A DNA stretch of 64,000 nt from Blastococcus colisei (GCF_006717095.1 NZ_VFQE01000001.1:3534001-3598000); one strand, 5' to 3'; positions 28,083-38,890 are shown, numbered from the stretch's first letter. A program made the numbers and translations. Notes: generated by a model not told the origin, from the sequence alone.

Positions 28083-28514
28083 GTGGGCGATCCCTGGGCC
28101 GCGGACGTGGCGGGCGTGCTGTCCCTGCCGTCGGGGCGCCGGGTGTTGGGACGCAGCCTGCGGGAGCCGCCGCCCCGGCCGCTGCCCGAGTACGGCATCT
28201 ACCTGCTGGGCCGCCCACCACCGGTGACCGCCTGGGATCAGCGCTGGGTGCGATGGCGGGACTTCGGCCTCCCGGCCGACCCGCGGGATCTGCGCGAGGC
28301 GCTAGGGACGGCGTGGGAGAGGGCAGCCGGCGAGCGGGTGGAGATCGCCTGCCGCGGCGGCACCGGAGGCACCGGCACGGCGCTGGCCTGTCTGGCCGTG
28401 CTGGACGGCCTGCCCGCGGAGGAGGCCGTCGCGTTCGTGCGCCGCCAGTACCGGCTGCGCGCGGTCGAGACCAGGCGCCAGCGGACGTTCGTGACGCGGT
28501 TCGACGGCGAGTGA
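28083..28514 (+). CDS. protein-tyrosine-phosphatase-like protein lacking the P-loop Arg
   Basis: A 143-residue protein of the actinobacterial Cys-based phosphatase-like family. The P-loop reads ACRGGTGGTGTAL. Family members normally have the pattern C-x5-R, with Arg directly before the Thr (GRT); here that Arg is Gly (codon GGA), one base from CGA. The nucleophile Cys remains. Without the Arg the phosphate cannot be held in the usual way, so this may be a pseudo-phosphatase, or the base may be a sequencing error. GTG at 28083 follows a divergent gap of 61 bp to the thioesterase. Confidence 0.75.
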   Translation: MGDPWAADVAGVLSLPSGRRVLGRSLREPPPRPLPEYGIYLLGRPPPVTAWDQRWVRWRDFGLPADPRDLREALGTAWERAAGERVEIACRGGTGGTGTALACLAVLDGLPAEEAVAFVRRQYRLRAVETRRQRTFVTRFDGE

Positions 28515-28560
28515 ACGACGGCGACCGGCCGGGGCTGGGCTCCGGCCGGCCCGTCCTCGA

Positions 28561-30231
<1,671 letters not shown>

Positions 30232-30334
30232 TGGGGTTGCCGAGCCTTCCGTCGTCTTGCGAGCAGGGGTGGGGCGGCGGGCTCGCGGCCCCACCCCGTG
30301 CGTTCTCGCTGCCGATCCTCCCAGCCCGGGACAA

Positions 30335-30880
30335 CTACACGTGCGCGGGCTCCGGCGAGAGGTCGGGGTCGTCCGCGGGGTGCAACGTCGCGTCGTCACC
30401 CACGTAATCCCGTCCGGCGAGCAGGTCCTCCTGCGACGGGTAGTCCTCCCCCGGCGCACCGTCGGAGGGCGGCTGGTGCAGTTCGCCGGTCGCGACGGCG
30501 TCCGCCGCATCGGGAGCCCGGTCGGCCCGGTCGCGCTTGAAGACGGACCTCCCACGGGTCAGATCGGGGCCCACGGCGAACGCCTTGATGCGCGGCTTGC
30601 TGCGGCGGCCGGTCTCGGAGTCCCAGCTGTGCGTGGTCAGCGCGCCGTGCACGATCACCGGGTCCCCCTTGCTGACCGACGCCGAGACGTTGCCGCTCAG
30701 CGCGTTCCAGCACTCGACGTCGACCCAGAACGTGCCCGAGTCGACGAACTGCTGGCTGCCGGCGTCGTAGCGACGGGCGGTGGAGGCCATCCGGAAGTTG
30801 GTGACCGCCCCGTTCTGCGTGTTGTTGCGGCGCGGTGCGTCGACGACGTTGCCGACGACGGTGACGATGGTGTCGTTCAC
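30335..30880 (-). CDS. single-stranded DNA-binding protein (paralogue)
   Basis: OB-fold SSB-type protein of 181 residues. The N-terminal 110 residues follow the SSB pattern (VTVVGNVVDAPRRNN, FWVDVECWNALSGNVSASVSKGDPVIVHG). The C-terminal tail is acidic and Pro-rich (ADDPDLSPEPAHV) but lacks the DDDxPF partner-binding tip of the main replication SSB. It is therefore probably a second SSB for recombination or transformation rather than the essential copy. GTG at 30880 follows TGAGGAG. Confidence 0.9.
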   Translation of the reverse strand: MNDTIVTVVGNVVDAPRRNNTQNGAVTNFRMASTARRYDAGSQQFVDSGTFWVDVECWNALSGNVSASVSKGDPVIVHGALTTHSWDSETGRRSKPRIKAFAVGPDLTRGRSVFKRDRADRAPDAADAVATGELHQPPSDGAPGEDYPSQEDLLAGRDYVGDDATLHPADDPDLSPEPAHV

Positions 30881-31097
30881 GGTGCTCCTCAGGGGTGCGG
30901 CGCCGAGTGGCGCGGCCGGCGGAGTGCCGGTGTGCCTCGACCTTGGCCGTCGCCCGCCGCCGAGCGCCGACGCCGACGGGATCTGTGGACGACCCTCCCG
31001 CCTGTGGACGAAACCGTCGGCGCACTCACCCCGCTGCATGACTGCTCGCGGGCTGTCGCCGCCAGAACCCCCGGTCGATGCGATGATCGGCAACCGA

Positions 31098-31170
31098 GCG
31101 CCCGTAGCTCAGTGGATAGAGCAGGTGCCTTCTAAGCACTTGGCCGCAGGTTCGAGTCCTGCCGGGCGCG
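31098..31170 (+). tRNA. tRNA-Arg (anticodon TCT)
   Basis: A 73-nt cloverleaf. Acceptor arms GCGCCCG and CGGGCGC pair perfectly. The D-arm is GCTCAGTGGATAGAGC, the anticodon loop CTTCTAA gives TCT (reads AGA), and the T-arm is GCAGGTTCGAGTCCTGC. The CCA end is not encoded. Confidence 0.97.
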
Positions 31171-31187
31171 CTCAGGGACTGCCTCAG

Positions 31188-31214
31188 GCCGCGCGGACGA
31201 TCTCCGCGTGCGGC
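31188..31214 (+). terminator. hairpin downstream of tRNA-Arg
   Basis: GCCGCGCGGA (31188-31197) pairs with TCCGC and GCGGC (31203-31214) with a 2-nt bulge, starting 17 nt after the tRNA. Probable tRNA terminator. Confidence 0.5.
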
Positions 31215-31413
31215 AAGGATCGTCGCCGTCGGGGAAGGCGCCGAGCTGGGCGCATGTCCGCGATCCTGCCCGCCGCATGACCGTGGCGCCGCAGTCGGTC
31301 CGTTATCCGTGATTTCGGGTCGCAGTTTCATGCGTTGCACGGCAACGACCGGGGTAGACGCCCCCCGGCAGGTCACGGGGACCCGAGTCAACGATGGATC
31401 GTCGGGAGTGACG

Positions 31414-32832
31414 GTGGGGCAGTCGATGTCGCCAGGTCAGTTCGAGCCGCCCAACAGCGCGCCCCGGGGCGGAGCCCACCGTGCCCACGCCCTCGACAGG
31501 CGGCCACGCCGACGGCTGGGTCGGCGCCGTTGGTTCGTCGCGGCCGGCGTCGTGGCGGCGTTCACCGCCATGGTCGCTCCCCCGGCGGAGTCCCGGGACA
31601 TGGTCGCGGTGGGGCACGCGGACGACTTCGCCGTGCCGCGGACCCTCGCCGCCCGCTGGGCCATCCCTGCCCTCTCCGAAGGGGCTCCGCGCGGGTCGAC
31701 GACGCTCTCCGTCGTGCCCGCGCAGGTGGCGGGTCCGCAGCCCGCGCCGGAAGCGGTCGTCACCGGGCTGGCGGCCAACGGCATCCCCAACGTGGCGCTC
31801 AACGCCTACCGCGTCGCCGCCGCCCGCATGGCGTCGGCGAAGCCGGGCTGCGGCGTCGACTGGTCGCTGCTGGCCGGCATCGGGCGGGTCGAGTCCAACC
31901 ACGGACGCTACGGCGGCGCCGTCCTCGGGCCGGACGGCTCGGCGACGCCGAAGATCCTCGGCCCTGCCCTCGACGGCGGGAAGTTCGCCTACATCGGCGA
32001 CAGCGACAACGGCATGTGGGACAACGACACCACCTACGACCGCGCCATGGGGCCCATGCAATTCATCCCGACCACGTGGCGCTCCTACGCGATCGACGCC
32101 GACGGAAACGGCGTGACCGACCCCTTCAACATCAACGACGCCGCCCTGGCAGCGGCCAACTACCTCTGCGTCGCCGGTGGCGATCTGCGGACCGAGGCCG
32201 GCCAGCGCAAGGCTGTCTTCGCCTACAACCACTCCGACGAGTACGTCGCCGAGGTGCTCGCACTCGCCCGGGCCTACGCCACCGGAATTCCGGTGGCCGA
32301 TCTCCCGCTCGTGGGGAACATCAGCGGGGCCGTACCGCCGCCGTCGGCCTTCTACCGCGCTCCCGCCGCACCCGGGCCCGCGATCGGCCTGCGGGACACG
32401 ACGTCCTCGCCGCCGGAGGAGACCACCGCCTACACACCTCCTCCCGGCACCGGAGGCGGGGCACCGGCCCAGCCCGCGGCGACCGGCGGGAGCGCCCCGG
32501 CGCAGCCGGCCGACAGTGGCCGCAACACCGCATCCGCGCCGCAGCAGGGCAGCACGCCGCCGGCGTCGGGTCAGGCGCCCCCCGCGACGTCCGGCGGTCA
32601 GCCGGCTCCGGCACCCGCCCCGGCCCCGGCCCCGGCCCCGGCTCCGGCTCCCGCGCCCGCGCCCGTACCGGCGACCCTTCCCGTCCCGGTCGCAATCCCG
32701 GTCCCGGCGCCTGCGCCGCCGCCCTCGAACACCGTGAACCCGCCTGCGGTGAACCTCGTCGAAGGGGCCACCTGCAACGTGGGGGGCAACCTCGTCCCGG
32801 ACCTGCCGGGCCTGCCTGCCTGCCCGGCCTGA
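31414..32832 (+). CDS. exported lytic transglycosylase with Pro-Ala repeat region
   Basis: Cell-wall hydrolase of about 472 residues. A basic N-terminus and one hydrophobic helix (about 38-57) act as signal or anchor. A lytic-transglycosylase domain (about 115-300) carries the catalytic Glu in GIGRVESNHGRYGG and the family segment AMGPMQFIPTTWRSY. A long Pro/Ala/Thr/Ser-rich region follows, including an uninterrupted Pro-Ala dipeptide run around 32613-32680, probably spanning the wall. The end holds a small Cys pair (TCNVGG and LPACPA). GTG at 31414 is favoured by GGGAG; ATG at 31426 is possible. The 243-bp leader after the tRNA may hold regulation, but I recognised no riboswitch. Confidence 0.88.
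   Translation: MGQSMSPGQFEPPNSAPRGGAHRAHALDRRPRRRLGRRRWFVAAGVVAAFTAMVAPPAESRDMVAVGHADDFAVPRTLAARWAIPALSEGAPRGSTTLSVVPAQVAGPQPAPEAVVTGLAANGIPNVALNAYRVAAARMASAKPGCGVDWSLLAGIGRVESNHGRYGGAVLGPDGSATPKILGPALDGGKFAYIGDSDNGMWDNDTTYDRAMGPMQFIPTTWRSYAIDADGNGVTDPFNINDAALAAANYLCVAGGDLRTEAGQRKAVFAYNHSDEYVAEVLALARAYATGIPVADLPLVGNISGAVPPPSAFYRAPAAPGPAIGLRDTTSSPPEETTAYTPPPGTGGGAPAQPAATGGSAPAQPADSGRNTASAPQQGSTPPASGQAPPATSGGQPAPAPAPAPAPAPAPAPAPAPVPATLPVPVAIPVPAPAPPPSNTVNPPAVNLVEGATCNVGGNLVPDLPGLPACPA
32613..32680. repeat. Pro-Ala codon repeat inside transglycosylase gene
   Basis: Tandem GCC/GCT/CCG/CCC codons encode about eleven Pro-Ala dipeptides. The low-complexity GC-rich run could change length by slippage in multiples of 6 bp without loss of frame. 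Confidence 0.7.
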
Positions 32833-32854
32833 CACGGAGCCGGCGGCGAGGTCG

Positions 32855-34879
32855 TCAGAACTCCCACGAGGTGGGCATCCGCGGGTCGGGGACGTAGGAG
32901 CAGTAGGTCCCGGTGCGGACCGTCCGCTCCAGGTGGTCGGCCATCGCTGGATGGTGCTCGGCGATGCGGGCAACCGCGTAGCGCAGTGACCGCGTGACGC
33001 TGGCCCGGGCCCGCTCGGACGTGGATCCCGCGACCCGGTACCGCCCTCCGAGCCCGAAGGCGCCCGCCAGTTCGCGAAGGAGGTAGTCGCGGTCGGCCTG
33101 GGCGAGCGCCTGCCGCTCGCTGTCGCCCAGCACCACGGCCTCGTCCATGTCGTCGTCGATCTCGGCCAGCCGGCGCTTGTAGGCCGCCCGCGCCTGGCCG
33201 TCGATCACCGGACCCAGGTCTGCACCGGATCGCGCGACTTCGCCGATCTCCCCCGCGACCAGGTCGAGGACGTGGAACTCCCGGTCCGGCGCCGCCAGCA
33301 GCCGGGCCAGGTAGCGCATGCCCTTGAGGTCCCGCAGGACGACGGCCCGGCCGGCGAAGGCGACCGTCCGGACATCCCCCTCGAGGCGGAAGACGCAGTC
33401 CGAACCGGTGGGCGACGGCGGCACCGGGGCGGGACGGCAGGTCAGGAGGCGGGCGCCGATGCGGTCGGCCGTTGCTAGAGCGGCGCGCTCCTGGAGCCGG
33501 GCCCGCTCCGTCCGCCCCAGGAGTCGCTCCCCGTCGGCCAGGGCCAGTCGCGCGACGGCGGCTTCGTACGCGGCCCCCACCTCGCTCCAGCCGGCCAGCG
33601 CCTCCTCGCACTCGCGGACGGCGACCTCGGCGTCCCCCTCGGCGAGGGCGACGCGACCACGCGCGAGTGCGGCCGCGGCGGTCAGCGCCCGGCTGCGGAA
33701 GGTCTCCGCGATGCCCGACAGCTCTGCGGTGGCAGTCCGCGCCGTCCCGATGTCCGCTGCCGCGATGCCGATCTCGACCTGGGCCGCGAGCAGCGGGGCC
33801 CGGCGCAGGGCACCCAGTGGCGGCCGCTCCTTGGACGGCACCGGGCACGGGTGCTCCAGCTCGTCGGCGATCATGGTCGCGGCGCTTCCGACGTCGCCCT
33901 GCGCCAGCCGGAGCAGCGCCAGCCACGGTTGGGGGTCCCAGCCGTGCTCCAGCGCCTGGCTGAAGACCTCCTCCGCGCCGGCCAGGTCGCCGGTTCGCAA
34001 CCGGATGGCGCCCAGCTCGGTGAGCGGCCAGCCGAACTCCCGGCGCATCCACGGCCGCAGCTCCCTGCAGGCTTCGAGCGCTTCCTCCTCGGCCGCCGAG
34101 CACGACCCGCGCAGCCGCAGGATCTCGGCGCGATGGACGCGGCAGCGGCCGTTGATGCCCCCGTAGGCGTTGCCCGCCCGCCAGAGCTCCATGGCCTCGG
34201 TCCACTGCTCGGCCCGGTCGTACTGCGCCAGCCCTTGCATCGCACAGATCAGCTCGCAATAGACCATCCCGGCACCGAGCGGATCGAGCTCACCGGAGAC
34301 CACGCTCACGGCCGCCTCGTCCAGCAACTCAAGCCCGCGATCCACCGAGCCGCCCAGGATCACCAGCCGCGCGGCCGCCACCCGGCCGAGCGCCGCCGCC
34401 AACGGGACGCCCTGGCGTCCCCCCACGTCGATGGCCCGCTCGGCCCAGCGCGCGGCGGATTCGGCGTCCCCGCACATGAAGCGCTCGTAGGTGCGCGCCA
34501 TCGCGACGAGTGCGTGCGTCGGCGACTCCGGCCGCTCCCCCAGCAGCCGGTCCGCCCGCGCGAGCCAGCCGCGCACCGGCGCCATCAGGCCGGTGTCCAT
34601 CATCAGGTACATGGCGACCGTCGCGGCCGCCGCCGCCGCATTCGCGTCGTCCCCGAGCGACTGGCACAGCGCGCACTGCTGCTCCCAGGCGGTGATCGCG
34701 GACTCGAACTCGCCGGCTCCGTAGGCGGCGCGGCCCAGCAGGTCCAGTTCCGCCGGCGTCAGCGGCCGCTGCTGCTGGATCCCTCGCAGCAGCGCGACCG
34801 CCGCCGACCACTCCCCCTGTTCCAGGGCCGCGTCGACGCGCCCGTCCGCCGCGACCTGGCCGAGCTCGCCCACCGTCAT
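32855..34879 (-). CDS. TPR-type regulatory protein without visible HTH
   Basis: A 674-residue cytoplasmic protein made mostly of TPR-like helical pairs (about 1-500, e.g. AYGAGEFESAITAWEQQ). A globular C-terminal part contains FAGRAVVLRDLKGMRYLARLLAAPDREFHVLDLVAG and ends SLRYAVARIAEHHPAMADHLERTV. Similar C-terminal segments occur in large actinobacterial LuxR/ATPase-type regulators, but I see neither a P-loop nor a clear DNA-binding domain. ATG at 34879 follows GGAGG. It is divergent from a cupin gene; control of that gene is a reasonable guess only. Confidence 0.7.
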   Translation of the reverse strand: MTVGELGQVAADGRVDAALEQGEWSAAVALLRGIQQQRPLTPAELDLLGRAAYGAGEFESAITAWEQQCALCQSLGDDANAAAAAATVAMYLMMDTGLMAPVRGWLARADRLLGERPESPTHALVAMARTYERFMCGDAESAARWAERAIDVGGRQGVPLAAALGRVAAARLVILGGSVDRGLELLDEAAVSVVSGELDPLGAGMVYCELICAMQGLAQYDRAEQWTEAMELWRAGNAYGGINGRCRVHRAEILRLRGSCSAAEEEALEACRELRPWMRREFGWPLTELGAIRLRTGDLAGAEEVFSQALEHGWDPQPWLALLRLAQGDVGSAATMIADELEHPCPVPSKERPPLGALRRAPLLAAQVEIGIAAADIGTARTATAELSGIAETFRSRALTAAAALARGRVALAEGDAEVAVRECEEALAGWSEVGAAYEAAVARLALADGERLLGRTERARLQERAALATADRIGARLLTCRPAPVPPSPTGSDCVFRLEGDVRTVAFAGRAVVLRDLKGMRYLARLLAAPDREFHVLDLVAGEIGEVARSGADLGPVIDGQARAAYKRRLAEIDDDMDEAVVLGDSERQALAQADRDYLLRELAGAFGLGGRYRVAGSTSERARASVTRSLRYAVARIAEHHPAMADHLERTVRTGTYCSYVPDPRMPTSWEF

Positions 34880-34954
34880 CGCGCCTCCGCCGCCGAGGCG
34901 CCCGAGCGTAGGGGCGGAGGCGGTCCGGCGGCAGACGGGCGACGTTCCCGCCGT

Positions 34955-34967
34955 AACAACGTTTGTT
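34955..34967. promoter_or_regulatory. AT-rich near-palindrome between TPR regulator and cupin
   Basis: AACAACGTTTGTT is nearly self-complementary and unusually AT-rich for this 145-bp divergent region. It may be a promoter or operator element for the cupin gene, the regulator gene or both. Weak evidence. Confidence 0.35.
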
Positions 34968-35024
34968 CCGCCTCTACCCATGACCGGCCGGATGGCCGGC
35001 CCCGGACGACGAGAGGACACGACC

Positions 35025-35387
35025 ATGAACGGCGCGCTCGACGAACTCCCCATCGAACTGCAGCAGGGCGACATCGTCACCCGGTACGCGGAGTGGGGCG
35101 ACATGGCGGTGCGCTTCGCGCGCGTTCCCGCGGGAACGGACATGAGCCCGGTGCTGGAAGGGCTGCCCGGTGACCGGTGCCCGAGCCCGCACTGGGGCCT
35201 CGTCCTGGAGGGGGCCGTGCGGCTCACCGGTGCGGACGGCGACGAGGAGGTCACCCGCGCCGGGCACGCCTACTACTGGCCGGCCGGCCACACCGCGCGG
35301 ATGGACGAGGACACCGCGTTCCTCGAGATCGGACCGGTGGCGGCGATGCGTCAGTTCAGCGAGCACGCCAAGGCCAAGTTCGCCTGA
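35025..35387 (+). CDS. cupin domain protein
   Basis: A 120-residue single-cupin protein. The core strands include PHWGLVLEGAVRLTGADGDEE and HAYYWPAGHTARMDEDTAFLEI, which resemble the two cupin motifs but with few metal-binding His residues. Metal or ligand sensing is possible; no enzyme activity can be claimed. ATG at 35025 is chosen over 34980 because GAGAGGA precedes it. It is divergent from the TPR-type regulator and convergent with the NrtR-type gene (33 bp apart). Confidence 0.75.
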   Translation: MNGALDELPIELQQGDIVTRYAEWGDMAVRFARVPAGTDMSPVLEGLPGDRCPSPHWGLVLEGAVRLTGADGDEEVTRAGHAYYWPAGHTARMDEDTAFLEIGPVAAMRQFSEHAKAKFA

Positions 35388-35420
35388 TCCGACGCCGGCA
35401 TCCCAAGGGCGGCGGAGTGC

Positions 35421-36131
35421 TCAGCGCACCCGGGACGACGGCGGCCGGAAGACCGCGAACGGGTCGGTGACCTCGAGGCTCGCGGACGCGAAGCGGTAGA
35501 GCATCGCGGGTCGCCCACCCGATCGACCGGGGTGGGCGAGCTCGCCCGTCGCCTCGAGGACGCCGCGCCGCAGCAGCACCCGTTGCAGGTTCGTCGCGGT
35601 CACGTCGTAGCCGATCGCGGCGACGTAGACGTCGCGCAGCTCGGCGATGCTGAACTCCGGCGGCGCCAGCGCGAAGCCGACGTTGGTGTACGACAGCTTG
35701 GCGCGGAGCCGAGCGAGCGCGGAGCCGACGATCGAGCCGTGGTCGAAGGCCGTGGCCGGCAGCGCGTCGGTGGGGTGCCAGGCGGTGTCGTCGGGCAGTG
35801 CGGGATCGAGGTGCGAGGGCACCAGGCCGAGGTAGGCGGTGGCCACCGTCCGTCCGCGCGGGTCGCGGTCGGGATCGCTGCGCGTCTCCAGCTGCTCCAG
35901 GTGGGCGAGCTGGTGCACCTCCACCTTGCTCGCCAGCTGCCGGGCGACGGACGTGCCCAGCCGCTCGTCGGGCAGCAACGGGCCGCCCGGCAGCGCCCAG
36001 GCGCCCGCGAAGGGCTCGTTGGCCCGCCGCCAGAGCATGACGTGCAGCCGTGCCGACCGGACCTGCAGCACGGCGGCGAGCGCGTGGTGGGGGTAGGCGG
36101 GCCGGTCCGGCGAGGACCACACAGAAGGCAC
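35421..36131 (-). CDS. nrtR: NrtR-type Nudix-fold repressor of NAD biosynthesis
   Basis: A 236-residue protein with an N-terminal Nudix fold (about 15-150) and a C-terminal winged helix (about 155-225, [28 protein letters not shown]). This is the layout of NrtR regulators that sense ADP-ribose or related NAD metabolites. The Nudix box is degenerate: [22 protein letters not shown] lacks the REUxEE core. It is therefore likely a sensor rather than a hydrolase. It is divergent from nadABC, the classic NrtR target. GTG at 36131 is preceded by a TAGCAT -10-like box 7 nt upstream, consistent with leaderless transcription. Confidence 0.85.
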   Translation of the reverse strand: MPSVWSSPDRPAYPHHALAAVLQVRSARLHVMLWRRANEPFAGAWALPGGPLLPDERLGTSVARQLASKVEVHQLAHLEQLETRSDPDRDPRGRTVATAYLGLVPSHLDPALPDDTAWHPTDALPATAFDHGSIVGSALARLRAKLSYTNVGFALAPPEFSIAELRDVYVAAIGYDVTATNLQRVLLRRGVLEATGELAHPGRSGGRPAMLYRFASASLEVTDPFAVFRPPSSRVR

Positions 36132-36138
36132 GACGGGA

Positions 36139-36144
36139 ATGCTA
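36139..36144 (-). promoter_or_regulatory. candidate -10 box for leaderless nrtR transcript
   Basis: On the minus strand TAGCAT lies 7 nt before the GTG start and matches TAnnnT. No ribosome-binding site is present, so transcription may begin at the start codon. Confidence 0.4.
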
Positions 36145-36158
36145 GGGTCCGTTCTGCA

Positions 36159-36183
36159 GGTTTTCGACTGTAAGTATGAAACC
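36159..36183. promoter_or_regulatory. candidate NrtR operator upstream of nadA
   Basis: GGTTTTC at one side and GAAACC at the other form an imperfect inverted repeat within 25 bp, between the divergent nrtR and nadA starts. It is AT-rich against the background and overlaps where a nadA promoter should lie. The position suits autoregulation and repression of nadABC; binding is inferred. Confidence 0.5.
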
Positions 36184-36204
36184 CCACTCCTCCGGAGGTC
36201 CCCG

Positions 36205-37218
36205 GTGACCGCAACGCTGCCCGCCCCCACCGCCAGCATCTGGTCTCCGGTCCAGTGGGAGTCCTGGCGCGACGAGGTCCGCCGACTCGCCCGAGAGCGC
36301 GACGCCGTCCTCCTCGCGCACAACTACCAGGCGCCGGAGATCCAGGACGTCGCCGACCACGTGGGCGACTCCCTCGCCCTCTCCCGCCTCGCCGCGGCGG
36401 CCGAGCAGTCGACCATCGTCTTCGCCGGCGTCCACTTCATGGCCGAGACCGCCAAGATCCTGGCGCCGGAGAAGACGGTGCTGGTGCCCGACGCCGCCGC
36501 CGGCTGCTCGCTGGCCGACACCATCACCGCCGATCAGCTGCGGGCGTGGAAGGCCGAGCACCCCGGCGCCGTCGTCGTCTCCTACGTCAACACCTCCGCG
36601 GAGGTGAAGGCCGAGACCGACATCTGCTGCACGTCGTCCAACGCCGTCGAGGTCGTGGAGTCGATCCCGGCCGACCGCGAGGTGCTCTTCCTCCCCGACC
36701 AGTTCCTCGGCGCGCACGTCCAGCGGGTCACCGGCCGGAAGAACATGCGCATCTGGATGGGCGAGTGCCACGTGCACGCCGGCATCTCCCCCACCGACCT
36801 GCGGGCCAGCGTCGAGGCCGCGCCGGACGCCGAACTGCTGGTGCACCCGGAGTGCGGCTGCGCGACCAGCGCGCTGTGGATGGTGTCGGACGGCCAGCTC
36901 CCGACCGACCGGGTGCACGTCCTCTCCACCGGCGGGATGCTCGACCAGGCCCGACGGACGACGGCGAAGCGGGTGCTGGTCGCCACCGAGATCGGCATGC
37001 TGCACCAGCTGCGCCAGGCCAACCCGGTCACCTCGTTCGAGCCGGTCAACTCCCGCGCGGCCTGCCCGTACATGAAGATGTCGACGCCGGAGAAGCTGCT
37101 CCGCGCGCTGCGCGAAGGCCGCGACGAGATCACCGTCGACCCGGAGATCGCCGCCCGCGCCCGTGCGGCGGTCGAGGCCATGGTGGCCATCGGCACGCCG
37201 TCACCGGTCGGTGAGTGA
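36205..37218 (+). CDS. nadA: quinolinate synthase
   Basis: Condenses iminoaspartate with dihydroxyacetone phosphate to quinolinate, the second step of de novo NAD synthesis. The protein has 337 residues with three conserved Cys for the 4Fe-4S cluster, visible at [18 protein letters not shown] and RAACPYMKM. The NYQ motif HNYQAPEIQ is near the N-terminus. GTG at 36205 has the strong site GGAGGT. It is first in the nadABC operon, with 1 bp between its stop and the nadB start. Confidence 0.97.
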   Translation: MTATLPAPTASIWSPVQWESWRDEVRRLARERDAVLLAHNYQAPEIQDVADHVGDSLALSRLAAAAEQSTIVFAGVHFMAETAKILAPEKTVLVPDAAAGCSLADTITADQLRAWKAEHPGAVVVSYVNTSAEVKAETDICCTSSNAVEVVESIPADREVLFLPDQFLGAHVQRVTGRKNMRIWMGECHVHAGISPTDLRASVEAAPDAELLVHPECGCATSALWMVSDGQLPTDRVHVLSTGGMLDQARRTTAKRVLVATEIGMLHQLRQANPVTSFEPVNSRAACPYMKMSTPEKLLRALREGRDEITVDPEIAARARAAVEAMVAIGTPSPVGE

Positions 37219-37219
37219 C

Positions 37220-38890
37220 ATGAGCGCGAGCCTCACCCGCGTCGTCGCCGCGCTGCCGCTCCCGGCGGCCGGCTGGACCCGCAGCACCGACGTCGTCGTA
37301 GTGGGCACCGGCGCCGCGGGGCTCATGACGGCGGTGGCGCTCGCCGACGCCGGCCGTGCGGTCACCGTCGTCACGAAGGGGGCGCTCGGCGACGGCAGCA
37401 GCGCGTGGGCGCAGGGCGGCCTGGCCGCGGTGCTCGGTCCGGACGACGACGCCGATCTGCACGTGCACGACACCCTCGTCGCCGGGGCCGGCCTGTGCGA
37501 CGAGGACGCCGTCCGGACGCTCGTGGCCGAGGCGCCCGCCGCCGTCGCCCTGCTGCAGGAGCTCGGCGCCCGGCTGGACCTCGACGCCGACGGGCGCCCG
37601 GCCCTGACCCGCGAGGGCGGGCACAGCCGCGACCGGATCGTGCACGCCGGGGGCGACGCGAGCGGCGCCGAGGTCACCCGCACGCTCGGCGACGCGCTGC
37701 GCGCCCGCGGCATCGAGGTGCTCGAGCACACCGCGGCGCTGGAGATCCTGCGCACCGGCGACGGCCGCGTCGTGGGACTGCGCGTCGCGCGGATCGAGGA
37801 CGGCGCCCTCGTCGACGCCGGAGACCTCTACGCACCCGCCGTCGTGCTGGCGACCGGGGGCTACGGCCAGGTCTACGCCGCCAGCTCCAACCCGGCCGGT
37901 GCCACCGGCGACGGGCTAGCCCTGGCGCTGCGGGCCGGCGCCGAGGTCGCCGACGTCGAGATGGTGCAGTTCCACCCGACCGTGCTCTGGTGCGGGCCGG
38001 GTGCCGAGGGGCAGCAGGTGCTCGTCTCCGAGGCGGTGCGCGGCGAGGGGGCGGTCCTGGTCGACGCCACGGGACGGCGGATCATGCTCGGCGCCCACCC
38101 GCTGGCCGACCTCGCCCCGCGCGACGTCGTCTCGGCGACGATCGCCGCCCACCTCCGGGCCACCGGCGAGGACCACGTCTTCCTCGATGCCACGCACCTG
38201 GGCGCGGAGTTCGTCGCCCGGCGCTTCCCCGGGATCACCGCGGCCTGCGCGGCGGCCGGCTTCGACCTGTCCCGGGAGCCGGTGCCCGTCGCCCCGGCTG
38301 CCCACTACGCCTGCGGCGGGGTGGTCGCCGACCTCGACGGGCGGACCACCGTGCCGGGGCTCTACGCCGTCGGCGAGGTCGCCTGCACCGGCGTGCAGGG
38401 AGCCAACCGGCTGGCCTCGAACTCGATCACCGAGGGGCTGGTCGCCGCCCGTCGCTGCGCCGCCCTGCTGTCCACAGAAATGGCCACATCTGCGGGGGTT
38501 CCGGCAACGATGACGGGAACGGCCGGCGCGCTCGATCCGGCCGCACGGCCGGCGCTCGCCGCGGCGACCACCCGGCACGCCGGTGTCGTCCGCGACGCCG
38601 CCGGGCTGACCGAGCTGGCCGGCCTCCTCGGCGCCCTCCCCCGGACGGGGCCCGACGCCGTCCTCGATGCCGCGGCAGTGGAGACGACGGCCCTGCACAC
38701 CGTGGCCACGCTGCTCGCCGCCGCGGCCCTGACGCGCACCGAGAGCCGCGGCTGCCACCGACGGCTCGACGCGCCCGGGACCCGCCCGGAGTGGCAGGTC
38801 CGGCTGGTGCACCGGCTCGACCGGAGCGGGCACGTGCACACCCGCACCGAGCCCGTCCGGACCCTCGCGGCTGCGCAGGTGGTCGCATGA
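37220..38890 (+). CDS. nadB: L-aspartate oxidase
   Basis: FAD-dependent oxidation of L-aspartate to iminoaspartate, the first step of NAD synthesis, feeding NadA. The 556 residues include the FAD dinucleotide motif VVVGTGAAGLMTAV, SSAWAQGGLAA, the active-site region RDIVHAGGDASG-like (here SRDRIVHAGGDASG), MVQFHPTVL, and the C-terminal FAD segment GANRLASNSITEGLV. ATG at 37220 immediately follows the nadA stop, and the stop overlaps nadC as ATGA. Confidence 0.97.
   Translation: MSASLTRVVAALPLPAAGWTRSTDVVVVGTGAAGLMTAVALADAGRAVTVVTKGALGDGSSAWAQGGLAAVLGPDDDADLHVHDTLVAGAGLCDEDAVRTLVAEAPAAVALLQELGARLDLDADGRPALTREGGHSRDRIVHAGGDASGAEVTRTLGDALRARGIEVLEHTAALEILRTGDGRVVGLRVARIEDGALVDAGDLYAPAVVLATGGYGQVYAASSNPAGATGDGLALALRAGAEVADVEMVQFHPTVLWCGPGAEGQQVLVSEAVRGEGAVLVDATGRRIMLGAHPLADLAPRDVVSATIAAHLRATGEDHVFLDATHLGAEFVARRFPGITAACAAAGFDLSREPVPVAPAAHYACGGVVADLDGRTTVPGLYAVGEVACTGVQGANRLASNSITEGLVAARRCAALLSTEMATSAGVPATMTGTAGALDPAARPALAAATTRHAGVVRDAAGLTELAGLLGALPRTGPDAVLDAAAVETTALHTVATLLAAAALTRTESRGCHRRLDAPGTRPEWQVRLVHRLDRSGHVHTRTEPVRTLAAAQVVA

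Noticed and set aside
31171-31413. Possible c-di-AMP (ydaO-type) riboswitch upstream of the lytic transglycosylase
   Set aside because: Such riboswitches precede wall hydrolases in actinobacteria, but I could not match the conserved core in this leader; only a tRNA terminator hairpin is supported.
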